Shown piece by piece: positions 1-6,823 of a DNA stretch of 64,000 nucleotides. The stretch comes from an uncultured Clostridia bacterium. Its GTDB lineage: Bacteria > Bacillota > Clostridia > UBA1381. The DNA is taken from the NCBI GenBank assembly GCA_947624165.1, contig CANQJC010000002.1:1-64000 (forward strand), in the 5' to 3' direction. A program made the translations under genes and the position numbers. How positions within the stretch are numbered: the first letter of the stretch is position 1; each line of letters begins with the position of its first letter. The notes below the pieces were generated by a model. The model ran no database searches. It was not told the DNA's origin and saw only the letters and a program-made list of their open reading frames with translations.

Positions 1-129
1 CGCGTTTACGTCCACGCGCCGGAGAAAATAAACGGCAAACGGACACAGCAAATTGACATTTATTACGACTTGGTAGGATTTCTGCCAATGTCGCTGTTTC
101 AAAATGAAAAGCAGGGTAAGGTCGCATAA
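1..129 (+). CDS. C-terminal fragment of a large serine recombinase (partial at window edge)
   Basis: Only the last 42 codons are present; the reading frame is open from base 1 to TAA at 127-129. The residues VHAPEKINGKRTQQIDIYY followed by DLVGFLP resemble the conserved C-terminal tail (DUF4368 type) of large serine site-specific recombinases of Clostridial integrative elements and prophages. Such enzymes integrate and excise an element through att sites and are often encoded at its very end, so the element, if present, lies mainly to the left of the window. The stop codon sits inside the loop of an 11-bp perfect inverted repeat. The catalytic N-terminus cannot be seen, so the call rests on this tail alone. 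Confidence 0.7.
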   Translation, partial: RVYVHAPEKINGKRTQQIDIYYDLVGFLPMSLFQNEKQGKVA

Positions 130-142
130 TACGACCTTACCC
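114..142. repeat. Perfect 11-bp inverted repeat around the recombinase stop codon
   Basis: GGGTAAGGTCG at 114-124 and CGACCTTACCC at 132-142 are exact inverted copies separated by 7 nt that contain the recombinase stop codon. No long T-run follows on either strand. It could be a transcript-stabilising hairpin, a weak terminator or a recombinase binding site. Confidence 0.65.
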
Positions 143-174
143 CGCAAAAACATACCTTACTGTTTTATTTCACG

Positions 175-196
175 CCGCCCTTGGGAGCGGTTTTTT
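175..196 (+). terminator. Intrinsic terminator downstream of the recombinase
   Basis: CCGC at 175-178 pairs with GCGG at 187-190, extended by CC/GG around a short loop, followed by six T residues at 191-196. It would end the recombinase transcript before the convergent gene at 202-702. Confidence 0.6.
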
Positions 197-201
197 ATGT
201 C

Positions 202-702
202 TTAAAAAATCGCCTGAAGTATACCGAACGACAGCAAGGACATTATCAGTCCTGCGGTCATTACTCCGAGAAGCACCGAAACGAACGATTTTTTCAGATT
301 CATTCCCAGAAGCACCGCCAGCAGACTGCCGGTCCACGCGCCCGTACCGGGAAACGGTATGGCGACAAAGCAAAACAGCCCGAAATAACCGTATTTTTCT
401 ATCTGCTCGGATTTTGACATCGCTTTTTTTTCTATCCATTCGGGGATTTTATGCAATCGCCTGCTTTTTTTCATCACCGTGAATATTTTTTCTATGAACA
501 GCAATATAAACGGTATCGGAAGCATATTGCCGATGACGGCGGCTGTGTATGTGGGAAGAAACCTCATACCGTCCAGAAATCCTGCGGCGAGTATGCTGCC
601 GCGCAGCTCCAAAAGAGGGATCATCGACACGAGAAACACGATGAATTCTTTTGATATTTTGCCGCTCAGCCCCTCTACGATCGAATGTACAATTGTATCC
701 AT
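202..702 (-). CDS. Small multidrug export protein family membrane protein (COG2426-like)
   Basis: A 166-residue integral membrane protein with about four hydrophobic segments (roughly residues 20-40, 49-75, 104-131 and 137-165). The PLLELRGSI motif at residues 29-37 and PFPGTGAWTG near residue 118 match the Sm_multidrug_ex / COG2426 family, whose substrate is poorly defined. Family members sit in the cytoplasmic membrane, and the export role is inferred from the family name only. It runs on the minus strand after the lipid kinase gene with 19 nt between them, so the two are probably co-transcribed from the promoter near 1688-1716. Length is usual for the family and no defect is visible. Confidence 0.75.
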   Translation of the reverse strand: MDTIVHSIVEGLSGKISKEFIVFLVSMIPLLELRGSILAAGFLDGMRFLPTYTAAVIGNMLPIPFILLFIEKIFTVMKKSRRLHKIPEWIEKKAMSKSEQIEKYGYFGLFCFVAIPFPGTGAWTGSLLAVLLGMNLKKSFVSVLLGVMTAGLIMSLLSFGILQAIF

Positions 703-721
703 ATTATGTCTCCTTAACGAA

Positions 722-1657
722 TTATTTGTTCGCCGCCGCGCCGCCTATCGCGTCCGCGCTTTCTTCGTCGACTATGAACGAAACCGCCGACGGCAGCACT
801 TTTATCTCGGCGCGCGATGTTTCGCCGCCGTATTCGCCGTCAAGAGTCCATTTTATTCCTTCGGACGATGTAATTTCAAAACGTGACGATTTGACTATCG
901 TGTATCCTTCGCCCTCGCTCTCGCCTTTCAGGAGCGAAGCGAGTACGGATTGCACCTCGAGCGGGTTGACCGTGCGGCGAAAAACGAGCATTTCAAACAA
1001 TCCGTCGCACAGACTGACGCGCATAAGCCGTTCCGTGCTGAGAAAGCCCGCGAGCGACGTGGCGTTCAGTATAATACAGAGGAACACGTCCTCGTCTATT
1101 TCTCCTCCGTCATACTTTATTTTTACCCGATACGACGGAAGGCTCGGCAGACGTTTTATGCCTTCGATGAGATAAGCGGCGTGTCCTATCGCGTTTTTGA
1201 TCTCCTGAGGAGTGTCGTAAGACACGTCCGTGAACGCGCCGAACGCCGCGACATAATTAAAAGTTTTACCGTTGAAGTCTCCTATGTCGCATGCAAACGG
1301 TATGCCGGACGCTGCGAGATGCGCGGCCTTCTCCATGTTTTTCGGAATGTTCAGCGTTGCCGCAAAGTCGTTGGCGGTACCCGCGGGAATGTAGCCTATC
1401 GGCTTGCGTTCCGTCTGCGGGAAGCTCATCATACCCTTAACGCCCTCGTTAAGCGTTCCGTCGCCGCCGGAAATTACTATCCTGTCGTATTCGCCGGCGT
1501 TGGCGCATATGTAATCGTAAGCGTCAAGCTTTGCCTGCGTAGGACGTACCGTAACATCGTAGCCCGATTTTGTGAAAATATCGAGTATTTCAAGTATATG
1601 ATTTTTGATTAAACCCTTTCCAGAGCGGGGATTGAATATAAACAGAAGTTTCGCCAT
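722..1657 (-). CDS. Diacylglycerol kinase-type lipid kinase (YegS/BmrU family)
   Basis: The protein starts MAKLLFIFNPRSG, a typical opening of the diacylglycerol kinase catalytic domain, with the nucleotide-binding GGDGTLNE motif at about residues 64-71. Members phosphorylate diacylglycerol or related lipids on the inner face of the membrane and recycle lipid from cell-wall polymer synthesis. The ATG at 1657 is preferred over one six codons upstream because GGAGGCGG lies just before it on the minus strand. The C-terminal half (ITSSEGIKWTLDGEYG) is the usual beta-sandwich domain with the DGE motif. The exact lipid substrate cannot be read from the sequence. Confidence 0.85.
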   Translation of the reverse strand: MAKLLFIFNPRSGKGLIKNHILEILDIFTKSGYDVTVRPTQAKLDAYDYICANAGEYDRIVISGGDGTLNEGVKGMMSFPQTERKPIGYIPAGTANDFAATLNIPKNMEKAAHLAASGIPFACDIGDFNGKTFNYVAAFGAFTDVSYDTPQEIKNAIGHAAYLIEGIKRLPSLPSYRVKIKYDGGEIDEDVFLCIILNATSLAGFLSTERLMRVSLCDGLFEMLVFRRTVNPLEVQSVLASLLKGESEGEGYTIVKSSRFEITSSEGIKWTLDGEYGGETSRAEIKVLPSAVSFIVDEESADAIGGAAANK

Positions 1658-1687
1658 ACAAACCGCCTCCGTCATGATTTGTATATT

Positions 1688-1716
1688 ATTATATAATTTA
1701 TATTACGCATAGTCAA
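1688..1716 (-). promoter_or_regulatory. Sigma-A promoter for the lipid kinase and exporter genes
   Basis: Reading the minus strand, TTGACT (1716-1711) and TATAAT (1693-1688) are separated by 17 nt. Transcription would begin near 1681, about 24 nt before the kinase start. Confidence 0.75.
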
Positions 1717-1726
1717 GAGAAAAATG

Positions 1727-1755
1727 TTGCGCTGCGGCAAAATCGGCGTTATAAT
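1727..1755 (+). promoter_or_regulatory. Sigma-A promoter for ruvX
   Basis: TTGCGC at 1727-1732 and a consensus TATAAT at 1750-1755 are separated by 17 nt, about 30 nt before the ruvX start. Confidence 0.6.
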
Positions 1756-1785
1756 ATATATAAGAAAAAACGGAGGGAAAAATAA

Positions 1786-2202
1786 ATGAGGATACTTGGC
1801 ATAGATTACGGAGACGCGCGCGTGGGAGTTGCGGTGAGCGATCCGCTGGGTATTACGGCACAGGGCGTACGCACGATAAAAAACAAATCGAGAAAAGCGT
1901 TGCTGTCTGAGCTTGACGGCGTTATAAAGGAATACGCTGCGGAAAAGATAGTGATCGGTCTGCCGAAAAACATGGACGGCAGCGAGGGCTTCCGCACCGA
2001 TGAAACGTATAAATTTGCGGACGCTCTCAAGAAGATCTACGGAGGTGAAATAGTCTTTTACGACGAACGTCTTTCCTCCGTCGGGGCGAAAAGATACCTC
2101 AATGAGACGAGCACGTTCGGGAAGAAGCGCAAAGACGTATTGGACACCGTCGCCGCGTGCATAATACTTGAAGGATATCTTGCGTCGCATAATAATTTTT
2201 GA
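1786..2202 (+). CDS. ruvX: Putative pre-16S rRNA nuclease / Holliday junction resolvase RuvX (YqgF)
   Basis: A 138-residue RNase H-fold protein that opens MRILGIDYGDARVGVAVSD, the first acidic motif of YqgF/RuvX, with the later DERLSS motif and a C-terminal DTVAACIILEGYL helix supplying the other acidic residues. The family processes the 5' end of pre-16S rRNA in E. coli and has been proposed to resolve Holliday junctions. GGAGGG lies 8-9 nt before the ATG. In Bacillus the gene (yrrK) precedes the DUF1292 gene yrzB, and the same order is kept here. The separate promoter before the next gene suggests only partial coupling. Confidence 0.9.
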   Translation: MRILGIDYGDARVGVAVSDPLGITAQGVRTIKNKSRKALLSELDGVIKEYAAEKIVIGLPKNMDGSEGFRTDETYKFADALKKIYGGEIVFYDERLSSVGAKRYLNETSTFGKKRKDVLDTVAACIILEGYLASHNNF

Positions 2203-2208
2203 AAGATA

Positions 2209-2237
2209 TTGACAATTCGGGCGGTATATATTACAAT
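2209..2237 (+). promoter_or_regulatory. Consensus sigma-A promoter for the DUF1292 gene
   Basis: A perfect TTGACA at 2209-2214 and TACAAT at 2232-2237 with a 17-nt spacer, starting just after the ruvX stop. Confidence 0.8.
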
Positions 2238-2269
2238 ATATCCGATAAAAAAGAAAGGAATAATTGATT

Positions 2270-2542
2270 ATGGAAAATAACATAATAATGTTGGAAGACG
2301 AACACGGCTGCATGATAGAGTTTGAGACGATAGACGTGTTTGAGTTTGAGGGCGTAACATATTTCGCGCTTGTCGAGGTAATGCCCGAGGGACAGGAGAG
2401 CGACGAGGTGCTTATAATGCAGGTCGAGGGCGATATCGAGAGCGAGGAAGCGGAGCTTGTGATGGTAGACGACGACGCGCGTCTCGAAGCCGCCTTCAAC
2501 GAGTTTTTGAGACGTGACGAGGAGATGGCTCAAGAGGAATAA
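2270..2542 (+). CDS. DUF1292 family protein (YrzB-like)
   Basis: A 90-residue, strongly acidic cytosolic protein. The segment FETIDVFEFEGVTYFALV followed by an acidic patch and a C-terminal helix (ARLEAAFNEFLRRDEEM) matches the DUF1292 family, which is common in Firmicutes next to ruvX. No biochemical function is established. The ATG at 2270 follows AAAGGAA with proper spacing; a TTG two codons upstream is less likely. It has its own strong promoter, and the 6S-like RNA follows it. Confidence 0.8.
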   Translation: MENNIIMLEDEHGCMIEFETIDVFEFEGVTYFALVEVMPEGQESDEVLIMQVEGDIESEEAELVMVDDDARLEAAFNEFLRRDEEMAQEE

Positions 2543-2579
2543 AAAAAGCAAAATTTTATAAAAAAAACTGTTTTGCCTA

Positions 2580-2608
2580 TTGAATTTATTCTTAAATTAT
2601 GCTATCAT
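2580..2608 (+). promoter_or_regulatory. Sigma-A promoter for the 6S-like RNA
   Basis: TTGAAT at 2580-2585 and TATCAT at 2603-2608 are 17 nt apart. The predicted start near 2615 lies just before the closing stem of the structured RNA. Confidence 0.65.
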
Positions 2609-2615
2609 ATAATTA

Positions 2616-2828
2616 GAAAAAAGTTAATAGCCCATTACCCTGGGATTTCGCGTTAAAAAGTCTTTTTTTTACCAACAAATCTTATAAGGGACGCTTACTT
2701 CGGCTGCGGCGTATACGCCTCCTTTCCTTCGGGAATGCCAGTGGACATATAAAGCATCCGAGAAGCGACCCACCTGCATGGGCAGGTAGAAACTCGGCTT
2801 TTGCGGACGGTTATCCCGGGGTTTTTTT
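2616..2828 (+). ncRNA. ssrS: Probable 6S RNA (SsrS)
   Basis: A non-coding interval of about 210 nt has its own promoter and a closing stem: CCCTGGGAT at 2638-2646 pairs with ATCCCGGGG near 2813-2821, followed by a run of seven T residues. The 5' side (CTGGGATTTCGCG) and 3' side (a small CCTGC/GCAGG hairpin, then GTAGAAACTCGG and TGCGG) have the layout of bacterial 6S RNA: terminal stem, central bubble and an inner arm. 6S RNA binds housekeeping RNA polymerase and changes promoter use in stationary phase. Boundaries are estimates. The call is from pattern recognition, without a covariance search. Confidence 0.7.
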
Positions 2829-2948
2829 ATGTCTTTTTTTTCGCTCTTTTTTCGGTTTCGACAAAGGTTCCCGATTTTCGCCAAAGGATAAATAAGGTAA
2901 AACACAGAAATAAAATATAGCAGGATCAAAATACAGGAGGAAAAGAGC

Positions 2949-3296
2949 ATGGAATTATTTTTATCGGGTAAGCATCATACGCTTATAGTCAAAATATACG
3001 GCGAGCTTGACCATCATGCGGCGGTCGGTATAAAAGAAAACGTGGACAGAGAGCTTGCGCGTACCGGCGCGAGGAACGTTGCGTTTGATATGAGCCGCGT
3101 CTCGTTTATGGACAGTTCGGGAATAGGCGTTATAATGGGACGCTACAAGGTCGCAAAGTCGCTCGGCGGCAGAGTGATCATTTACGGCGCGTCGGAGGAC
3201 GTGGGACGCATACTCGCCATGTCGGGCATAAAGGATATCGCAGTGATAGCGGACAGCGTTGAGGACGGCATGAGGGAGGTGGAAGCAAATGTATAA
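2949..3296 (+). CDS. spoIIAA: Anti-sigma-F factor antagonist SpoIIAA
   Basis: A 115-residue STAS-domain protein. The GELDHH motif near residue 18 and FMDSSGIGVIMGRYK near residue 53 are diagnostic for SpoIIAA. Ser56 corresponds to the serine that SpoIIAB phosphorylates. Dephosphorylated SpoIIAA binds SpoIIAB and frees sigma-F in the forespore. It is the first gene of the three-gene spoIIA operon, with AGGAGG 10 nt before the ATG and an 8-nt overlap with spoIIAB. A sporulation promoter is expected upstream but I could not identify it confidently. Confidence 0.95.
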   Translation: MELFLSGKHHTLIVKIYGELDHHAAVGIKENVDRELARTGARNVAFDMSRVSFMDSSGIGVIMGRYKVAKSLGGRVIIYGASEDVGRILAMSGIKDIAVIADSVEDGMREVEANV

Positions 3297-3708
3297 AAAC
3301 AGTATGAGGGTGGAGTTCCCCGGCAGCTCCGATAACGAGCGTTTTGCGAGAAGCGTCGCGGCGGCGTTTATTTTGGAGCTTGACCCGACGATAGACCAGC
3401 TTTCCGAAATCAAAACGGCGGTGTCCGAGGCGGTCACGAACGCCATAATACACGGTTACGACGGCTGCGAGGGTAACGTTACCATGGAAGGGAAGATAGA
3501 GGACGATACGGTCACCTTTACAGTATCGGACGACGGCGTCGGCATACCCGACGTGAAGCGCGCACGCGAACCGCTTTTTACCGGCAAGCCGGAACTGGAA
3601 CGCTCGGGCATGGGCTTTACGATAATGGAGACGTTTATGGATTCTCTCGATGTAAAAAGCGAATCGGGTAAGGGTACCACTATCACAATGACAAAAAAAT
3701 TGGAATAG
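3289..3708 (+). CDS. spoIIAB: Anti-sigma-F factor / serine kinase SpoIIAB
   Basis: A 139-residue GHKL-fold ATPase with the N-box SEAVTNAIIHGY at residues 46-57, the G1 box DDGVGIPD at 81-88 and the G2-type SGMGFTIMETFMD near 111-123. It binds sigma-F and keeps it inactive, and it phosphorylates SpoIIAA. It overlaps spoIIAA by 8 nt with GGAGG inside the upstream gene, which indicates translational coupling and balanced stoichiometry. Length and motifs are normal. Confidence 0.95.
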   Translation: MYKNSMRVEFPGSSDNERFARSVAAAFILELDPTIDQLSEIKTAVSEAVTNAIIHGYDGCEGNVTMEGKIEDDTVTFTVSDDGVGIPDVKRAREPLFTGKPELERSGMGFTIMETFMDSLDVKSESGKGTTITMTKKLE

Positions 3709-3734
3709 ACGAAAGGATTTGACGGTCAATAGCT

Positions 3735-4451
3735 ATGCGTGACAATGCTGCTTTAATCGAACGCGCCCGCGAGGGGGACAAGCAGGCGGAAAACACGCTG
3801 GTGGAAAATAATATGGGGCTTGTTTACAGTATTGTGAAGCGTTACGCAAACAGGGGATACGAGACGGAGGACCTTACGCAGATAGGCGCGATAGGGCTGA
3901 TCAAGGCTGTAAAAAAATTCGACCCGCAGTATAACGTGCAGTTTTCTACATACGCCGTACCGATGATCGCGGGCGAGATAAAACGATTCCTGCGTGACGA
4001 CGGCGCGGTCAAGATAAGCAGGACGCTTAAGGAAAACGCCATGAAGGGCTGGCGCAGCGAAGAAACGCTCAGGAAAACTCTTAACCGCGAACCGACTATC
4101 AACGAAATAGCCGAGGAATGCGGAGTGGACGCGGAAAGTCTTTTGGAAGCTTTCGAAGCGGCCGCGCCGCCGGAGAGTATTTACGAAAGCGTGTACGATA
4201 ACGGCGAAAAGGAGATACGGCTCGTCGATGTGATCGCGGGTGATGCGATAGAGGACGGCGTTATCAACAAGGTCATGATAGACGATATCCTGAGCCGATT
4301 GACCCCGCGCGAAAAAGAAATAATATTGCTGCGGTATTTTCGCGGCAAAACGCAGTCGGAAATCGCGAAAATTATCGGAGTGTCCCAGGTGCAGGTTTCG
4401 AGGATAGAGAAAAAAGCGATAGAACGCGTAAAAAAAGAGCTTCCGCTTTAA
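3735..4451 (+). CDS. sigF: RNA polymerase sporulation sigma factor SigF
   Basis: A 238-residue sigma-70 family protein. Region 2 (GYETEDLTQIGAIGLIKAV, then FSTYAVPMIAGEIKRFLRDD) and the C-terminal helix-turn-helix (SEIAKIIGVSQVQVSRIEKK) closely match SigF/SpoIIAC, the first forespore-specific sigma factor. It is the third gene of spoIIA, 26 nt after spoIIAB. The ribosome binding site (AAAGGA near 3713) is unusually far from the ATG at 3735, and the in-frame stop at 3720-3722 leaves no obvious upstream start. The next gene, an alpha-galactosidase, has its own promoter. Confidence 0.95.
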   Translation: MRDNAALIERAREGDKQAENTLVENNMGLVYSIVKRYANRGYETEDLTQIGAIGLIKAVKKFDPQYNVQFSTYAVPMIAGEIKRFLRDDGAVKISRTLKENAMKGWRSEETLRKTLNREPTINEIAEECGVDAESLLEAFEAAAPPESIYESVYDNGEKEIRLVDVIAGDAIEDGVINKVMIDDILSRLTPREKEIILLRYFRGKTQSEIAKIIGVSQVQVSRIEKKAIERVKKELPL

Positions 4452-4475
4452 AGCCGCATACGGCGGCGTTCGTGC

Positions 4476-4504
4476 TTGACTTCACGTTTCAGCCGTGATA
4501 TTAT
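4476..4504 (+). promoter_or_regulatory. Sigma-A promoter for the alpha-galactosidase gene
   Basis: TTGACT at 4476-4481 and TATTAT at 4499-4504 with a 17-nt spacer, about 60 nt before the gene. Confidence 0.7.
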
Positions 4505-4564
4505 ATTTAAAAATATCGCCGCGTAAAACGACGTCGAAAAAGCGATTGCGGAAGGAGAAAATAC

Positions 4565-6652
4565 ATGATCGAGGAAATTTATTCGGCTGTGCTCGGTAAT
4601 ATGCGCGTCGCGTACAGTCTCGATACGGACACGCGCCTTATAGGCTTGTGCGTTTTGCCGCTTACCGACAAGACGATGTATGAAAGACGCGCGCGCGTTC
4701 ACTCGCTTGCCGAAGCGAAGATAATAGGGGACGATTATCCGGACGGTTATTTCGGCGGCGAGTCGATGAAATACGGTGAGACGACGCTTTCTTTAAAATT
4801 CGACGCTCAGGAGGTCGAGGAGAAAGACGGCGAAACTCGTATAACGACGCGTCTTGCGTCCGATAAGGGACTTAAAATAAATCATATACTGACGCACCGC
4901 GCCGGACGCGGTTATGTTAAAATAAAAACGGAGCTTGAAAACGGTACCGGCGACGATATACGCCTTGAAATGCTTTCAACCTTCGCGCTGTGGAACATTT
5001 CTCCTTATCTTGACGGCTCCGGCGAGAATTCAATGCTGCTCCACCGCATACGGGGAAAATGGAGCTGCGAGGGGAGACTTGTCAGTGAAACGCTTGAGGA
5101 TTTGCAGCTTGAGGAATGTTGGTGCGGAGCAAATTCAAAAAGCGTGCGCTTCGGTCAGGTAGGCTCGATGCCGGTCAAGGGATATTTCCCGTTCGCGGCT
5201 GTCGAGGATGTGAAGAACGGCGTTATATGGGGCGTACAAATGCAGGCTCCGTCGTCGTGGCAAATGGAAGCGACGCGCGCGGACGACGGCGTGTGTATTT
5301 CGGGAGGACTTGCCGATAGGGAATTCGGACATTGGATAAAGACGGTGAAAAAGGGAGAAACCTTTTCGGGTATGGAAGCCGCGGTAAGCGCGTGTCTCGG
5401 TGGGATCGACGATGTGTGTGCCGCTCTGACGGAAGCTCAGGAGGACGCGCTGTGCGTGCCGGACTGCGAGGAAAGCCTGCCGGTGATTTTTAACGAATAC
5501 TGTACGACATGGGGAAACCCGTCACATGAAAATGTTGCGCGTATTCTCGACGCGCTCGACGGACGCGGCATAGATTATTTTGTGATAGACTGCGGCTGGT
5601 TCAAGAAGGACGGAGTACGATGGGATATAAGCATGGGCGACTACGTGCCGTCAGATACTCTTTTCCCCGAAGGAATAGATAAAACCGCCGAGCTTATAAC
5701 CGCTCACGGTATGCGCGCCGGAATATGGTTTGAGATAGAAAATGTCGGGCGCATGACCGAAGCGTATAATAATACCGCGCATCTTTTAAAGCGCGACGGT
5801 CTGACGCTCACAACGCGAAGCCGACGTTTTTGGGATATGAACGACGAATGGGTGACGCGTTATCTTGACGAACGTGTGATAGAATTTTTAAAGAGAAACA
5901 AATTCGGCTACATAAAGGTCGATTACAACGACACGATAGGTATAGGCTGTGACGACGAGGACAGTCTCGGCGAGGGGCTCAGGAAAAACATGCTCGCGTC
6001 AGCCGAATATTTTAAACGAATGAGGAAGGAGATCCCCGACCTTGTAATAGAAAACTGCGCGTCGGGCGGCAACAGGCTGGAGCCGTACTTTATGTCGCTT
6101 TCGTCGATGGCGTCGTTTTCCGACGCGCATGAGTGCGTCGAAATACCAATTATCGCCGCGAGTCTGCATAGAGTTGTGCTGCCGCGTCAGTGTCAGATCT
6201 GGTGCGTTATACGCAAGGACGACAGCCTGAAAAGAATAGCGTATTCCGTCAGTGCGGCGTTTCTGGGCAGAATGTGCCTGTCGGGCGACGTTACGGAGCT
6301 TTCCGAGGTCCAGTGGGACATGATACGGCACGGGATCGATTTTTACAAAAAAGCCGTTCCGATAATCAAACGCGGCAAGACAAGGATCCTCGGTACGAGG
6401 ATACGCAGCTTCCGTCATCCTGACGGATATATGGCGGTCGTGAGAGAAAACGACGACGGCGCGCTTATCGTCGTTCACTGTTTCGAGAACGCGCCGAGTG
6501 AGGTTCGCGTCGACATACGCGGTTTTTCCGTAAAAGACGTTTACCCGCCGACTGCGGACATTCGTCTTTGCGCCGACGGAGCCGTAATACGCCGAACGGA
6601 GGATTGGAGCGGATACGGCGTTCTTCTGACGCGTTCGGAAAAAAGTAAATAA
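4565..6652 (+). CDS. Alpha-galactosidase, glycoside hydrolase family 36-like
   Basis: A 695-residue clan GH-D enzyme with an N-terminal beta-sandwich domain (about 1-290), a TIM barrel (about 300-600) and a small C-terminal beta domain. The barrel strand YFVIDCGWF, the IKVDYND motif with putative nucleophile Asp453, ENCASGGNRLEPY, and FSDAHE with putative acid/base Asp520 fit a GH36-type retaining alpha-galactosidase. There is no signal peptide, so it would act in the cytosol on imported raffinose-type sugars. IKVD replaces the more usual KWD, so this is a divergent subfamily and exact substrate is uncertain. No sugar transporter or regulator lies next to it. It has its own promoter at 4476-4504. 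Confidence 0.85.
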   Translation: MIEEIYSAVLGNMRVAYSLDTDTRLIGLCVLPLTDKTMYERRARVHSLAEAKIIGDDYPDGYFGGESMKYGETTLSLKFDAQEVEEKDGETRITTRLASDKGLKINHILTHRAGRGYVKIKTELENGTGDDIRLEMLSTFALWNISPYLDGSGENSMLLHRIRGKWSCEGRLVSETLEDLQLEECWCGANSKSVRFGQVGSMPVKGYFPFAAVEDVKNGVIWGVQMQAPSSWQMEATRADDGVCISGGLADREFGHWIKTVKKGETFSGMEAAVSACLGGIDDVCAALTEAQEDALCVPDCEESLPVIFNEYCTTWGNPSHENVARILDALDGRGIDYFVIDCGWFKKDGVRWDISMGDYVPSDTLFPEGIDKTAELITAHGMRAGIWFEIENVGRMTEAYNNTAHLLKRDGLTLTTRSRRFWDMNDEWVTRYLDERVIEFLKRNKFGYIKVDYNDTIGIGCDDEDSLGEGLRKNMLASAEYFKRMRKEIPDLVIENCASGGNRLEPYFMSLSSMASFSDAHECVEIPIIAASLHRVVLPRQCQIWCVIRKDDSLKRIAYSVSAAFLGRMCLSGDVTELSEVQWDMIRHGIDFYKKAVPIIKRGKTRILGTRIRSFRHPDGYMAVVRENDDGALIVVHCFENAPSEVRVDIRGFSVKDVYPPTADIRLCADGAVIRRTEDWSGYGVLLTRSEKSK

Positions 6653-6678
6653 AATCTGTAAATAAGCAAATATTAGTC

Positions 6679-6707
6679 TTGACAAACTTTTTTCACTGTG
6701 CTAAAAT
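6679..6707 (+). promoter_or_regulatory. Consensus sigma-A promoter for glnA
   Basis: TTGACA at 6679-6684 and TAAAAT at 6702-6707 are 17 nt apart. Transcription should start near 6714, only about 5 nt before a terminator hairpin. Confidence 0.8.
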
Positions 6708-6715
6708 ATAGTGAG

Positions 6716-6758
6716 AGCAAAGGTGTTTCTTTTCTATGGGGAAGAAGTGCCTTTTTTT
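6716..6758 (+). terminator. Promoter-proximal intrinsic terminator (attenuator) in the glnA leader
   Basis: AAAGGTG at 6719-6725 and the following TTTCTTTTC pair with GGGAAGAAG and TGCCTTT (6739-6754) to give about 16 pairs including G-U wobbles, closed by a TATG loop at 6735-6738 and followed by a seven-T run (6752-6758). It lies between the promoter and glnA, so readthrough or antitermination is needed for glnA expression from that promoter. The 5' flank AGCAAAGGTGTTTC (6716-6729) recurs in the gltB leader at 11127. Confidence 0.8.
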
Positions 6759-6823
6759 GATAATACGCGCTTGAACATAAATAATCACATCGGATATATT
6801 TTAATGAAAGGAAAGTGGCTGCG

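Noticed and set aside
1672-2499. A 275-codon minus-strand frame over ruvX and the DUF1292 gene
   Set aside because: It begins with a Ser/Thr-rich low-complexity stretch, overlaps two genes with recognised families and two good promoters, and has no recognisable domain.
2543-2580. Terminator after the DUF1292 gene
   Set aside because: GCAAAA/TTTTGC can pair, but on the plus strand there is no T-run after it, so it is not a convincing plus-strand terminator.
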